Shown piece after piece: positions 21,760 through 33,694 of a DNA stretch of 64,000 nucleotides; the first letter of the stretch is position 1; each line of letters opens with the position of its first letter. The notes under the pieces were generated by a model, which was not told the origin of the DNA, ran no database searches, and was given only the letters and a program-made list of their open reading frames with translations. The position numbers and the translations under genes are program-made. The stretch spans positions 4,033,722-4,097,721 of the forward strand of contig JAMKCF010000002.1 of assembly GCA_023634235.1 (NCBI GenBank), given 5' to 3'. Source of the DNA: Pisaster brevispinus (lineage: Eukaryota > Echinodermata > Asteroidea > Forcipulatida > Asteriidae).

Positions 21760-23123
21760 TAGGTCGAGCGAGCGACCATTATTAAGTCTTTTATCAAGTC
21801 AATACTTTGTTCCTCACTCACTCAATCAATAATATGCATAAGTACAGAGTGGAAGTTGATTAAGTGGTGGGGGTCTCCAAGAAGCAGAGCTTGTCGAGTA
21901 GAGACCCCCATGACGTGTGTATCATAAAGGTATCAGTTGCATACAGAACTTGAGTTTGTATGTCAAACACCAAATGATCATTACTAAGTTAAACTTTTGT
22001 ACAAAAACATGTTGGCAAAAGCTCCTATATTCGTATATTGAAGACATACAAACTTTTTATTGGCAAGTACAAAGTATAATCAACCATTGAGATTTACGTT
22101 TTAGTACATTATAACTTTTTTGAGAGGTTTGGGTTGACTTTTCTCTGAAATACCACCCTTATTTTCACAGTTAATGATGCAGACAAATATGTACATTAAA
22201 TTGTCATTGACTTTATAGCAATTGTTCATCAGAGAGAATACAATTGTTAAACTCTAGTTCTGACATACTGTCTCGAGAAATTAATTGCTGTATGAGATAT
22301 GGCTAGTAAATCTGCCTGTGTGGGTTTTAAATAATTAAGTTTCTCACAAAGCGAAAAACTGTTTAATATTCTACTACTGTGTCTTTTAAATCTACAGAGA
22401 AAATAACTTGATCAAAACATCATCATTGAACAAGCCCTTCACATAATGGTGATGCTTAACGAGGGGTGGGTGAATGGAGAGCATATCCGTGTATTATTAA
22501 GAGAATGCGATTAGAGGTCGTTTTGTGCCCAAAACCCGCATGTGCACACACAGGGTGACAGACTAGACTGCACTTTGGGTTGTGCTGCATTTGGACCAAA
22601 TTGACGTCCAGAAACCACGTGACCAAAGACACAGATCCCTACACGTCGCAACTCTCACAATAAACAGGTCGGGAGGGGGGTTGCAAAGCGGTGTGCTCCA
22701 AAAAATATCTGTCCATCGCCACATACCATTTACCTGCTATACAAACCTGTACATTCCATGGCGAAAGTCTCACCCTACACCCTCCTCCCCGATTGGTTAT
22801 CTTTCCCCCTTATTCGTCCCCTATACCCAATCAAATTGTACAGAGTCTGGCGCCGCCACTGGCATGTAATGTAATTGGGCAATAGAGTGAGAGGTAAAGT
22901 ATTCACAATATCAAGGTTTTAATGAACTACGTGCCTAATGGGAAATCTACATATAATCAAAGTTCAACCTAAGTGCTCGAAATTAATGAAGCGTTCTATC
23001 TATTTAACACAAACTTTTGAAATCCTGGAGCTATAAATTGAAGTTTTTCCTTCAACGTGAGGAGTGCGCGCAGTGATTTGCAACCGATGTAATCTCATTC
23101 TGACTTTTAGAATACTCTCCAAC
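21760..23123 (+). promoter_or_regulatory. Upstream block of type-I receptor copy 2
   Basis: Repeated before copy 3 (41055-42908). It includes an E-box in ccacgtgacc (22616-22621), inverted and direct CCAAT boxes around 22793-22834 (gattggtt, cccaatcaaa), and the leader gtgaggagtgcgcgcag before the ATG. Conservation between copies supports a regulatory role, which is inference. Confidence 0.4.
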
Positions 23124-26100
23124 ATGGATTTAACGTCTTGGTTCAATCGTTTGCTCCTCTTGCTTTTTATTATGTATTTTCTGGATACAACTCAAATCGT
23201 TGGGGTCGATTCATAAAGTGTACACTTAATGAAACTTTCATCAGGGAGTGATATCATTGAAGGTGACGAAATGAAGCTACAATGTGATGTCAGTGGGGCT
23301 TGCAGCAAGTCATGTCATAGCATGGGTTAGAGTCTACAAGAACGCAAGCGTGATAATAGCAAAGAATGGGACAAGTCTAGACCAGAAATATGAACTTGAC
23401 ACTATTTCTGACTTGTCTAATTCTGGGATATCAATTCACCAGGTTCTTACCATCAAAATCATCAGTAAAACAGATACATCATTCACATGTCGTATCATTG
23501 ACTCGGAAAGCAAAATGAAGAGCAGCAGTCCTCTGTTATCAAGTAACATTGAGTTATATGTTCATTACTTCCCATCACCAATGTACCCCATCTGCTTCCC
23601 TGATGGTGATTTCACTGTACAAGAAGGAACGCAGCAAGCTTTGAGCTGCACATCCGAGAGAGGGTACCCAAGAATAAGTTTGGATGTGTTTCCAACTCCG
23701 TCAACTGCTATCTTGGTGTGGCTGTATTCGAATAGCAGTAACGAAGCCAAAGGATTCATCAATCTCACGTTGAATGAAACTTATAATGGTTATCAATTTC
23801 AGTGTATAATCACCAGTGAATATTTCCTAGAAAGAAATAGATCCTGTACCATCGGACTGTCATAATATTATCCGAACACCCCATTGGATTAATAGAAGAG
23901 TCTGTGAAACTTTATTTCCATTGTGTAACCCAGTAGCTGTGTACTTCCATTGTGTAACCCAGTTGTTCCCAGTAGCCGTGTAATCCTATTATGCAATTCC
24001 GTGGTTCTCTGAAATCTTAATCCCTCGATTGTGTTTCCCAGGAAACCACAGTAGCAGCGTTTAGCGATGCATGCAGCATGCACCTTTTTACTTTAGATCT
24101 AACTTTATTTTAGCCAGCAATTGCTTAAACCTTGGTTGTCGTGCTTGAAGAAAGATGTACTTAGCATCATAAAGAGACGATTCAAATTCACAATAGTTGC
24201 TAGGGACCTGCGTTGACAACAGTCGCGAACAGGTGAATTAAGTTTGAGTATACCGAGAGAGAGAGATAGAGAAAGTGATCAGATGATTTTCGAATCAAGT
24301 TTGAGTTAGATGGTGTGAGGAGTGATCGTGCCTCGAAATATTGTCACCAGGCATAGCAAATACAGAGCTAATGCAGACAGAGTCAGGCAGCGAATTCTTG
24401 TTGAAGACAATACTATGATATGTATTTGTCTATTTTGAGATGATCTTCAGGGCCAGTGTTGCCACTGTATATGAGACACACCACGATAGAACAACCGTAA
24501 GTTATAATTGTTTAATTCTAAGAATCACAGTGTTGAATTAAGAGTCATTGATTGTACTAATTATCTAAAAAACGAATAGTAGATTGTTTGATTCAAAGGA
24601 AAGATGTATTACCTGGAACTGGCTTGTAAATAAGAATGAATTATGCCACAGATGATGATCACTGGTATTTTGAATTGTTTCAATTAGAAGACCACATGTC
24701 TTACGTGATTTTGCTAAATATTGAAACTAAGAAAGTTATTTGAGCAAATGCGATTGTATACTATTCCTGGAATCCTTGATTGTTTAATATATATTATAGA
24801 TGGTTCCGAGCTAAGAGGTTCTTCCAAAACCGAGTTCTGGTCCGGACACTGATCCGAGAAAGGCTATATGTAGAGATGACTATACTGAATGTAAAGCTCT
24901 GCAGGCCAAGGGCGTTGCCGATGTTGCCAACGACCACCGTCATCTACACCTAGGCCAACCAGTCCAGAACCATCACCCAAGACTTGGTGAACTTAAGATT
25001 GTTTAATACATGTATTAATTGTGGTGACTTAAAACGTATTTGACTATTAGCCACTGAACTTAAGATTGTTTTATAGTAATTGTGATGGCTTAAAACGAAT
25101 TTGACTAGTAGCCACTGAACTAAATTGCATAGAAGTTCGGCAATTAATAATTATTGTGATCGTGCATAAAACTGTGACGACTTTAAATGAATGATCCAAT
25201 GAATTGAATAAAAAGAAAGTTTGTAAATAATTATAAGCGCGCTGCGAGCCAGTGAATAATTGAATGTAAATATAATGCCCACTGAGAAAGTTGGTAAATA
25301 AGAATACTGTGAAATCAATTGAATTGTCCGTGTTATTTCCTTTCGTTGTTACCTTAAGCAGTGGATATTGAGAGACACTAAACAGTGCGGGGTATTAGGC
25401 AACGCTCTTCAGTAAAATCTGAGAAATATCCTGACAAGGATCAATCACAGTGACCAATATGACAACTGAAAACCCAGCTGAAACCGAGTTCACATCCAAC
25501 CAAGAAAAAAGTGACCTCTGTACAACAAATAATGGCAGCAGTATCCAAACAAAGACGAGCATATCAGGTGATATGAATACAACTATCAACCCATCCAGCC
25601 TCCCTATTGCCATCATAGCAGGAGCCGCTGGTGCTGGTGGTTTCTTACTCCTCATAGTGATAACACTGATTGTACTCTAAGTGTGTAGATGTTGCTGCTT
25701 CAGTGATAAATCACGTGGATCATCATTATGGCTGACTGACTTACCGCCAAATGTAACAGTTGAAGACCAAAACACCGACCATGACATTAATCGTAGTGAA
25801 CCCAAGATGTCCACAAGCGTGTTTGCGACTGACCTCATGACAGAAAACAAACCTGATCTGAGAATGCCACCACGATCTGTCCCAGAATCATCCCACCTTG
25901 ACACACAGGAGATGCAAAATAATGCCGAAGAGGCAGTAAACCTCATTTTTCCAAAACAGTTCTCAACTCACTCTCAAAACAATGACCAAGAAAGTCCCCG
26001 ATCTCCAGGGATTTCAAGCTTTAAATTGACCAGGTCTGATGATTGCATCACTGACAAGGAAGATGAGGAGCATCTTGGAACAGTAGAGCCCAATGAAGGA

Positions 26101-26772
26101 GATGCTCCTATTTATGGAGTGGTGAAGAAATCGAATCGCGTCTCACAGGGAAGTAAGAAGAAGCAGCCGGAGACTACGACAGATGGACCAGATCCTTGGG
26201 CCGATGTTTCACTCAATCAGCATGAGAACATAAATCCACCATCCACCGAAATTGAATATGCAGAGATGCCTTCCCTCTCTGATGATCCAGGCCACAGCAG
26301 GAAACCAACAGCTACAGTAAGACCTGTGTCCCATACACCCAAACCACCCATTCCCACTAAACCTGTCTTAGGTCATCAGTCATCACGCCGTACCAACACT
26401 AATCAAGCCCCACCAAGTGTTGCCAAAAAGCCCATCAAGAAATTCAAACCAAAGGAGAAAAATCCATCAGCAGATGAGTTCGGGAATCGAGATGAGACAC
26501 CTCTGCCCTCTCCAGTAGCACCGAGTGTATCCCCACATCCTCCACAACAACCATCGCCTCTCATTGATCATGAGGAGATTGCCTCAGTGGAGGGATACGA
26601 TGAGGAAGGAGGCGATGAGGTACCACCGGACACCCAGGTACGTCATGAGGCTCGTGCAGCGGATGATCATGACGTGATGTACGCTGAGCTTGATTTGCGA
26701 ACTGCAACATCAGACGCGATGCCCCAATCACAGGAGGAACAGACACGGTATGCTAGTATCATGAGTAAGTAA
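23124..26772 (+). pseudogene. Ig receptor pseudogene with tail A, split by an LTR (copy 2)
   Basis: A close relative of copy 1 with the same start (ATG 23124), two Ig domains, stalk, membrane span and tail A. It is broken four ways: TAA at 23214-23216 just after the signal peptide, a one-base gain near 23297, a 1.58-kb insertion (23858-25436) at the end of Ig domain 2, and TAA at 25678-25680 inside the membrane span. The tail frame after that stop is open for 363 codons to 26772 and keeps PIYGVV, EYAEM, VMYAEL and RYASIM, but Y347 of copy 1 is Phe here (SVFATDL). It cannot make a full receptor. Confidence 0.85.
23858..25436 (+). mobile_element. Probable solo LTR inside receptor copy 2
   Basis: A 1579-bp segment absent from copies 1 and 3. 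It starts TGTCATAAT and ends CTGACA, so TGTCA/TGACA form the inverted TG..CA ends of an LTR. The flanks ggac and ggat fit a 4-bp target duplication with one change (copy 1 reads ggaccaatcac here). A tatatattata box lies near 24785 and an aataaa signal near 25209, as expected of an LTR. No coding sequence for retroelement proteins is present, so the internal part is gone, as in LTR-LTR recombination. Confidence 0.65.
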
Positions 26773-27069
26773 AAGGATCGTGGTTGTGACACTTTGGTTG
26801 AATGTTTTCAAAAAATAATATTTCCTATCCTTAAGAATACCAAAGGCAGACTCATATCCGATTCTATGCTCTCAGACTGTTTTGTCTTTGTACAAGTCTA
26901 CTTTCCACAGTCAAAAATGAGAAAAAGCATACAAAAAAATGTTGTTGTTGCTTTCCGATCTTTAAGAAAGCCTATTAGGTTACCGAAGTTGGACCCATAT
27001 CCGGTTATCAGCTCTCTTAAGATGTAATGTACATACATAAATATTATAATACATATGAAACTTTGTTTT

Positions 27070-27252
27070 TACCCTTACATCAATGTATTTTAAGCGCTGT
27101 ATACTCAGTCAAATCAAGCGGGTGGGATTCGAACCCACAACCTTTGCATAGCTAAAGCAGGATGTTTAACAACAAGACCGCCGAGCAAGCCCGATGGCTA
27201 GAGACAGGTCCGAATCCTTAGCAGCTGGTACCGCAAAGATTAGATAGATGTA
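27070..27252 (-). mobile_element. tRNA-derived SINE, minus strand
   Basis: On the minus strand it shows a B-box-type gtgggttcgaatcccac T-arm, an A-box-like tagc/ttgctcggcgg upstream, and then the tail gactgagtatacagcgc and acattgatgtaagggtaaa. The extra 156 bp (27097-27252) is missing at the same place after copy 1, while copies 4 (about 50750-50905) and 5 (about 62350-62520, inverted) have it. The acceptor stem does not pair, so this is not a working tRNA gene. Confidence 0.6.
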
Positions 27253-27691
27253 CATTTTTGCAACGGGTGTTTAAGTAATATAATTTGGTTTAACCCTTAC
27301 ACTGATGTAAATTAAGGACCACACTCAGTACTTTCCCGAGTTCTGTGAAGAAATCCACAGGCAAATCATTGAGTATACAGTGCCTTATATACATTGGTGT
27401 AAGTGTAAAACCAAATTATATTCTTTATACACCTTAGTAGGCTGTAAAAACGTAGACAGAATGAGGACATTTTGCAGATAAGCGTTTCTCCCATATTTTA
27501 ACACTTAGGCAAAGTGGAATACAAAATGAAGGTATGATTAACGCATTGATTATTATAGAATACCATTCCTGGCCCATTTAACCTTGAGTCAGACAAACCC
27601 AGATAAAAAAGAAACACCAAGTAGGTCCACCATCATACACTTTGAAATTGAATGTACATGTATTACACAGTAAACGTTGCTTGTATAAAAT

Positions 27692-28234
27692 CCAGTGTTG
27701 TAGTACCAGTACTCAGTACTTAAACTCGAGTACTACTCGAACACCGTTTTGATGGTACTCGTCTCGAACTCGTACCCGACTAGCAAAGTGCTCCCCATCG
27801 AAGTCTATACTCGATACTCAAACGAAAAATAATCATCCCTGAAGTCATGCACCCAGACTTCATTTTTAAGTACTCGTGGTCAAACCACTACTTTTTTAAT
27901 ACGTGCGTTAATGCAATGAATAGAGGAATAAAGCTCTATGATGCATTCGTGTTAAAAAGATAACAAGCACACATTGTCGTCTAGAAATCAGTGCAAAAAT
28001 CATAGTTTTTACCTCATATGTCAGTATTTGTTTTATAAAGTACTTGTACATGAAGATCCAAGTACTTGATACTCAGCTGATGGACTCGGTACTCAGATAT
28101 CACAATACTCGCTACTCAGACACTTGTACTCGTACCCGATGACCCAAGTTCTTGTACTTGAGTACTACTTGGCCATTCTATAGTACTCTGCAGTACCTGA
28201 TACTTGACTGAAAAGTTTTCCGCTACAATACTGG
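27692..28234. mobile_element. agtact-rich hAT-like MITE, copy 2
   Basis: Same ends and position as the element at 15709-16251 and nearly identical to it in sequence. Confidence 0.65.
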
Positions 28235-30177
28235 TAAATGATTGAGCAATGCTTTAAGTAGAATTAAATGGCACTTAAATCTGAAATGATGGCTTATAAT
28301 AATAGATTACATTGACAAATTCGACAGGGGTAAACAGCACTATGATTGTACTACAGCGCCACAAAACTAACTATTCCATACCTAATGTTTGGCTTGTTTG
28401 ACTATAATATGTATTTGGTTAAGAAGGACACGAATTTATGAAGTGATTGGTACTTACTTGGTTCATTGGCCCAGAGGACTGTTGCATCAACAAGGATTCT
28501 TTCATCTTATACAAAACAGTTTGTAAATTGTTACTTTTAACTAATGACATTGTACGTTGTTAATGTCAATAACCTTAATGTAAGAAGAGGACGGGATGGG
28601 AAAGGGTTTCTTGAAAAGCAAATTTTCTTTTCCTGAATTTTAAAACATTTCACACACTTTCAAGGGTAATTATTAACTGAACGTGAAATCTAATCGTATG
28701 TTTTTATATAAATTTATTCACAGTGCATTTACAAAAATATTAATAAGTCGGTTGGATGTTATCATTCTGTTATAAAAAAGCACAGATCATTGACAACTAC
28801 ACCAATAAGAAAAATTGTATTTATGCATTTATCATTATAAATACCAAAATCTATTCAAAAAGCATAACCAAGATATTTCATTTAAAAATAATATTGAAAA
28901 ACAAAAATGTGGAACAAGGAAGAGAGACTGACATCCACCCAATGAATTATTTTTAAAGAGTAGGATATAAAATATTCCCATCTCAAGACTCATTTTTAAA
29001 AGATTGGTTTACCTTTCTCGTAACTTTATCAGCAAATTGTTTTGTCTACAATTTTTAAGGAATCTTGAAAGTCTTGTCAGAGTTAAAAATCTTGGCTCAC
29101 TTTAATACAAAAAATCAGTTATCAAGGATAATAAGCAGAAAGCCTTTCCCAAGTAAGTCAAATGATCTGGTGTTTTGACGTCGTGTATTTTTTTCTGATA
29201 TTCACTTTTTATGAGTTAATTTTTTGGCTTGTAGTTAAATGTGGCACATTCATTATGTAAGGTTTATGGTTTAACTTTTGCGATTTTAAAGTATTGATAC
29301 AATGTGTTAGTATTAATAGTTTTAAAGCTCAAATAACTAAGATTTTAAATGCATTTTGGCTGAGTTGTGAATATTTTACATGTACTTTCCATATGACTGT
29401 GTATAAACCCAATAAATGCTGCGTATTTCTAACTTCCGTGTTTACTCAAAGTTCTTGCATTGATCCAAACTATTTCGTTCTAACAAACCTTTCAAATGAG
29501 TTGTTTGGTTTTGTGACATAGAGTGTGTAGAAAAAAAACAACAAAAGGACTGTGACGAAAAAGGCTTTTCAGTGTAACAATGGGATTTGTGGCAGGAATT
29601 AAAGGCTGGGATGTTCGAAAAATGATTGTGTCGTTTGCAACAAACACACAAGTCAACATAAATCACATATTATTTCATCGAAACTTTGAGAAATCCGAGT
29701 TGTTTTTATAGTTTTTTTTACAAAACCTTTTTTTGCTGTGGTTTGCGATGAAACGACGTGTGGAAACCTTTATGGGAAGAACCACTGCTGTGGTTTGTCA
29801 ACCTGATCTGATTGTTTCACCAAGCAAAGTTCCAAACCCTTTATAAAACCCCTTTCATTAAAAGTTAGAAGGCTTCGTTTGTGACAATGGTCTTTTAGTT
29901 TCCTTACCATTTTCATTAATATAACAGTATGTAAATGTTAAGATAATAAAAATGAAACCTCATTGGCATCTGATAAAAGTTAAGTATTCAAACTATGTTC
30001 AACAATTCAGCTACTTTTTTACAAGATTCGATAATGCTGGCAAACTGTTTCGTCTTGCTTTATCATCATTACGTTGAACCAAAAATGTTAACAACTTTTA
30101 TTAAAAAATGTGATAAAACTGGATTAAAATTTTATATGCACGGAGCATGATTAAAACTAGTGCAGACTGGTGGAAAG

Positions 30178-30604
30178 GCGCCCTCTTTCAGTTGATAACT
30201 CTTAGTATTTTATTTTTTGTATCCTTTTATTCCATACTTGTTTCAAAATAATTTGTTCTTTTACTCCGATTCTCCTATAGTTTATGAAAAGTCGGACTGC
30301 TGCTTAATTTGGGTTCAAGTTATGTAAAGTGCGTTTGCTTAGATTGTTGGTTTCGGTCCGGTAACTGAATTAACAAAAAATATATATAATTGTATTTTTG
30401 CCGCCGCAAAGCCTCCCGTCAGGAGCCCTGGACGGTCGAAGGACCAAGACGAGACCAAAGTGACCCTAGATCCTGCCGCTTCGAGAGTGCACGGGGACCG
30501 CGGTGTGCACCGCACCGGAGTTTGTGGAAATGTATGTCCTCGGAGATTGTTTCCCCCTTTATAGAGAATTACAGGCTGAATAAGGTAAATTCAAAAGAGG
30601 GCGC
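30178..30604. mobile_element. Candidate MITE with gcgccctcttt ends
   Basis: GCGCCCTCTTT at 30178-30188 and AAAGAGGGCGC at 30594-30604 are perfect 11-bp inverted repeats around 427 bp. No target duplication is clear. GC-rich DNA follows to about 30760 (tcccggacgcggctcc). Confidence 0.35.
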
Positions 30605-31600
30605 TGTCAGAAGAAATTGTACATAGAACATAGTACACATTGTATACCGCATGGGGAACATTACCTCCCGGAAAACAAATATATATCCTGCCTCCCGGTC
30701 GCGTGCACTTCTCCCGGACGCGGCTCCTGGCTGTGTCGCCGGGAAAAGCCGGCCAGCTTGGTGCATCCAACAAGATGATGATGTTATCGTTACCAACCAT
30801 TGAACTGAATACATTTCAATTTGAATAGTTTCTGCTTAATTGAAAATTACGATTGTTCACAACAATGTTAACGGAAAGGTAACGTTTTATGAAAAAGTAA
30901 AATCTGAAATCGAAAATTTGTTGAAAATGTTACACATCCTCGTTCTTATGGTGGCGCAATCTAACAAACACGTTTGTCCTTGTATTTATATTTAGGACAC
31001 TCAGTGAAACTGACAAGAAATTTTCGAAAAATTACGTCAATGGACTCTTTGCATTGGCCGCTATCGCTGCTCAAACAATGGCAACGTGAACGTGTGTATG
31101 CGGCCCGCACAACTCTCAGCCGATGATATATCTTCATTGACCCCAATGAGGGCGCTAATTTTGGCTTTTAACGTCATTCGCAAGGGGGCCTATCGGTGGT
31201 GCGCATGTATATCAAGAGAGGAAACAGGTTGAAATGATCTCTGTCGAGTAGATGTGCATTGAAAACAGCTTTGTTTTGCAGAAAAACACAAATCTTGCGC
31301 TTTAACTAACAACCATTAGATAACGACGTCATTTGAGCGGAAATGGAAAGTAACTTGCTTGGTACTTCAGGAAGCAATCTGGCAGTGCAACGTAGTAAGG
31401 CAGATATGCTGTAAACCCATGATGTGTATAAACTAAACTAGAGAGTTTGTCACAATTGACCTCCATTCGTAACCCACGGCTTCATTCAAACCATTGATAA
31501 AAGTCACTTCCTTTAATCAGTGACTTTATTGTGTGTGTATGATTGGCTGCTCATCGATTGTCAATCAAAACCCAAAGTAGAATGATGTTCACTTACTGGA
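30605..31600. other. Upstream region of the C1q-like gene, no other gene seen
   Basis: A CpG-rich patch at 30700-30760 lies in otherwise ordinary sequence. No exon supported. Confidence 0.4.
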
Positions 31601-31650
31601 AATGCTACAGTATTTAAACCGCTGTACCAACAGCAATGCTCATAACAACT
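31541..31650 (+). promoter_or_regulatory. Core promoter of the C1q-like gene
   Basis: A TATA-type box TATTTAAA lies at 31611-31618, and an inverted CCAAT (gattggct) about 70 bp upstream at 31541-31548. The start site would be near 31640-31648, consistent with the leader exon that ends at 31711. Confidence 0.5.
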
Positions 31651-31711
31651 TTTACATCTTAACAGAAAAGAGGAACCGAGAGAACTCCAACTACAAGAAC
31701 TCAGCACCAAG
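31640..31711 (+). other. Non-coding leader exon of the C1q-like gene
   Basis: It ends cagcaccaag|gtaagt, a consensus donor at 31712. Together with the acceptor ttaacttcag at 36154 it defines a first exon separated from the coding exon by a 4.4-kb intron. The 5' end is estimated from the TATA box. An intron in the 5'UTR before a single coding exon is an inference. Confidence 0.45.
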
Positions 31712-33596
31712 GTAAGTGTTTCTCGTTATACTGCTGGCCCCGGCTGTGGTCTCAACACGCAAGTAGCGCCTTTTACGGTAATCTGATCTAAGGCGGTTGC
31801 ATATTTCGACCCCAAATGAGGTTTCAATCTATGCAACTAAAGTTCTCATGCGGTAATAGAGCCTCGACTCTACACCTAGCTCTCTCATCTTAGTGTACTG
31901 TCGTGGTACTGTGATTGTACAGATCCATTCATGGATTTATATTTCCTATCAAAACCACGCTATTGTAGCATTGATTCTTACGGGTGTTTTTCACCATACC
32001 TGCAGGTGAATTCGTGTAAATAGTTTTGAACGGGGCCAAGTTATTGGCTAAGAACTTCATCGCTTAGATTTAGTGCAATGTTTTGTTCAATTAGTGTAAC
32101 AGCTTATCACTACATATTTACATCGGACTGTGCCGGACAGTCTCTTCGATGTTGAGTACTTTGCCAACATACATTTTAAAAAAATAAATTCGGGTAAAAC
32201 TATTGCAAACTTGAATACATAGTTAGTTATTTTGACCACATTATTATTTGTTGTTTTAGTTGTTGGGTCAACATTAAACGATTGTGGCATGCTATTATGT
32301 GGTTCATAGTGTTGCGACATGGAGCAACCGGGGCGAAGCCGATATACATTTTGTCCCAAAGGTGTACAGAGCACTGGGACCCATCACAGAGTTTGCAACA
32401 ATAGTTGCGTTACAACATGATAATTCAACTTTTATTGATAGGCGAACAGGTTCCTTTTTAACTCATGTTTTTTTTTTCGTTTGTCTTTCTTCATATTTTG
32501 GGAGTAATTTATAGCAACTTTTTTTGAAGTTGCTTTCGAAATGTACAAATGATGTTGTTTGTCTTCATAAAATATTGCTTGGGGAACTAAGTAGGCATCT
32601 GGTGCACTTGTATAACAAAATTTTACAATATTTTGATTTATTTCTTTTTGTTAGCAAAAACAAAACAAATTGCCACATGTTGTACTCTAGAATGTCATTG
32701 AATCATAAAAGCATAAATAAATACACACACCTTTTTATTTACAATGTTTACTTCATTTTTGGGAAAGCTCAAACAAAAACAAAGATTTGTTAGTAGTTCG
32801 AGTGATTATAATTTACGTAGCTGGAGGGGATATAGTTTTTATCAATTGTTCTTCGAACCCAGCCGAAAATGGGACGGAATAAAAAACTTCGTCCGTTACT
32901 GCTCAAACAAAGTGAAACAAGAGAATGGGTACATTTTGTTTATACCTTAATCCCTCTTCAAACAAGTCAACATTTGCACAAAATTGCAAAACAAAACTGG
33001 AGTTTATCATTTTTGTAATTGTTAGCTTAGAACATTAGATTGATTCGAAAAAAATCTGGAGCAAGTTAAAACAACAAATGAAGAGAACATGTAAAATAAA
33101 AAAGCGTTGCTTTAAAATACTGTTTTGATAAACATTTTCAAACTTTTAAGACTGTAAATTTGAAGAAAAATATAATTTAAAAAATGCAGTTGAAAATGAA
33201 CTTGTTGGCGGTATGTTATCAACTTGTGTGACTGTTACAACAAAAGTGATGCACAGTTTACAAACAGACAGTTGTACTCTCGTTGCAGAGCAATTATTTG
33301 GCGTTTTACAAAGTAACTAAGTTGAAATTTTTGTTTGCCGTCGAACAACATTGTCGTGTTTGTTATAAAATGTATAATTAACAGGGTTTGGTAGCTTGCT
33401 TAAGAGCACACACTTGATATTAAACTAAATGATGTGTTTGTTTACGTTTTTTAAATAAAAATATCGTCCTTTAGAGAATAATAACATTAAACAAAGTAAT
33501 GTCCTTACGAAAGGACAAACATAAGCAACAACAACAACAACAGCAATAACAACAACAACAACGACGACGACGACGACGATGACGACTACGACGACG

Positions 33597-33627
<31 letters not shown>

Positions 33628-33636
33628 ACAACAACA

Positions 33637-33694
<58 letters not shown>

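Larger units (their letters stand above)
26773..30102 (+). other. 3' flank of receptor copy 2 (tail-A flank block)
   Basis: Homologous to 14942-18107. It includes a SINE insertion (27097-27252) that copy 1 lacks, and a stretch (27253-28265) almost identical to 15270-16275. Homology to the other units stops at about 30102, where a unit-specific segment begins. Confidence 0.75.

Noticed and set aside
25681..26772. Free-standing 363-codon gene for tail A in copy 2
   Set aside because: It begins right after a stop inside the membrane span with no ATG of its own. It is the remainder of a broken receptor, although transcription from the nearby LTR is not excluded.
27110..27195. A possible tRNA gene on the minus strand (perfect T-arm gtggg/cccac, B-box)
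   Set aside because: The acceptor stem does not pair, the anticodon arm is poor, and the same sequence recurs with a common tail at 50.8 and 62.4 kb, so it is a SINE.
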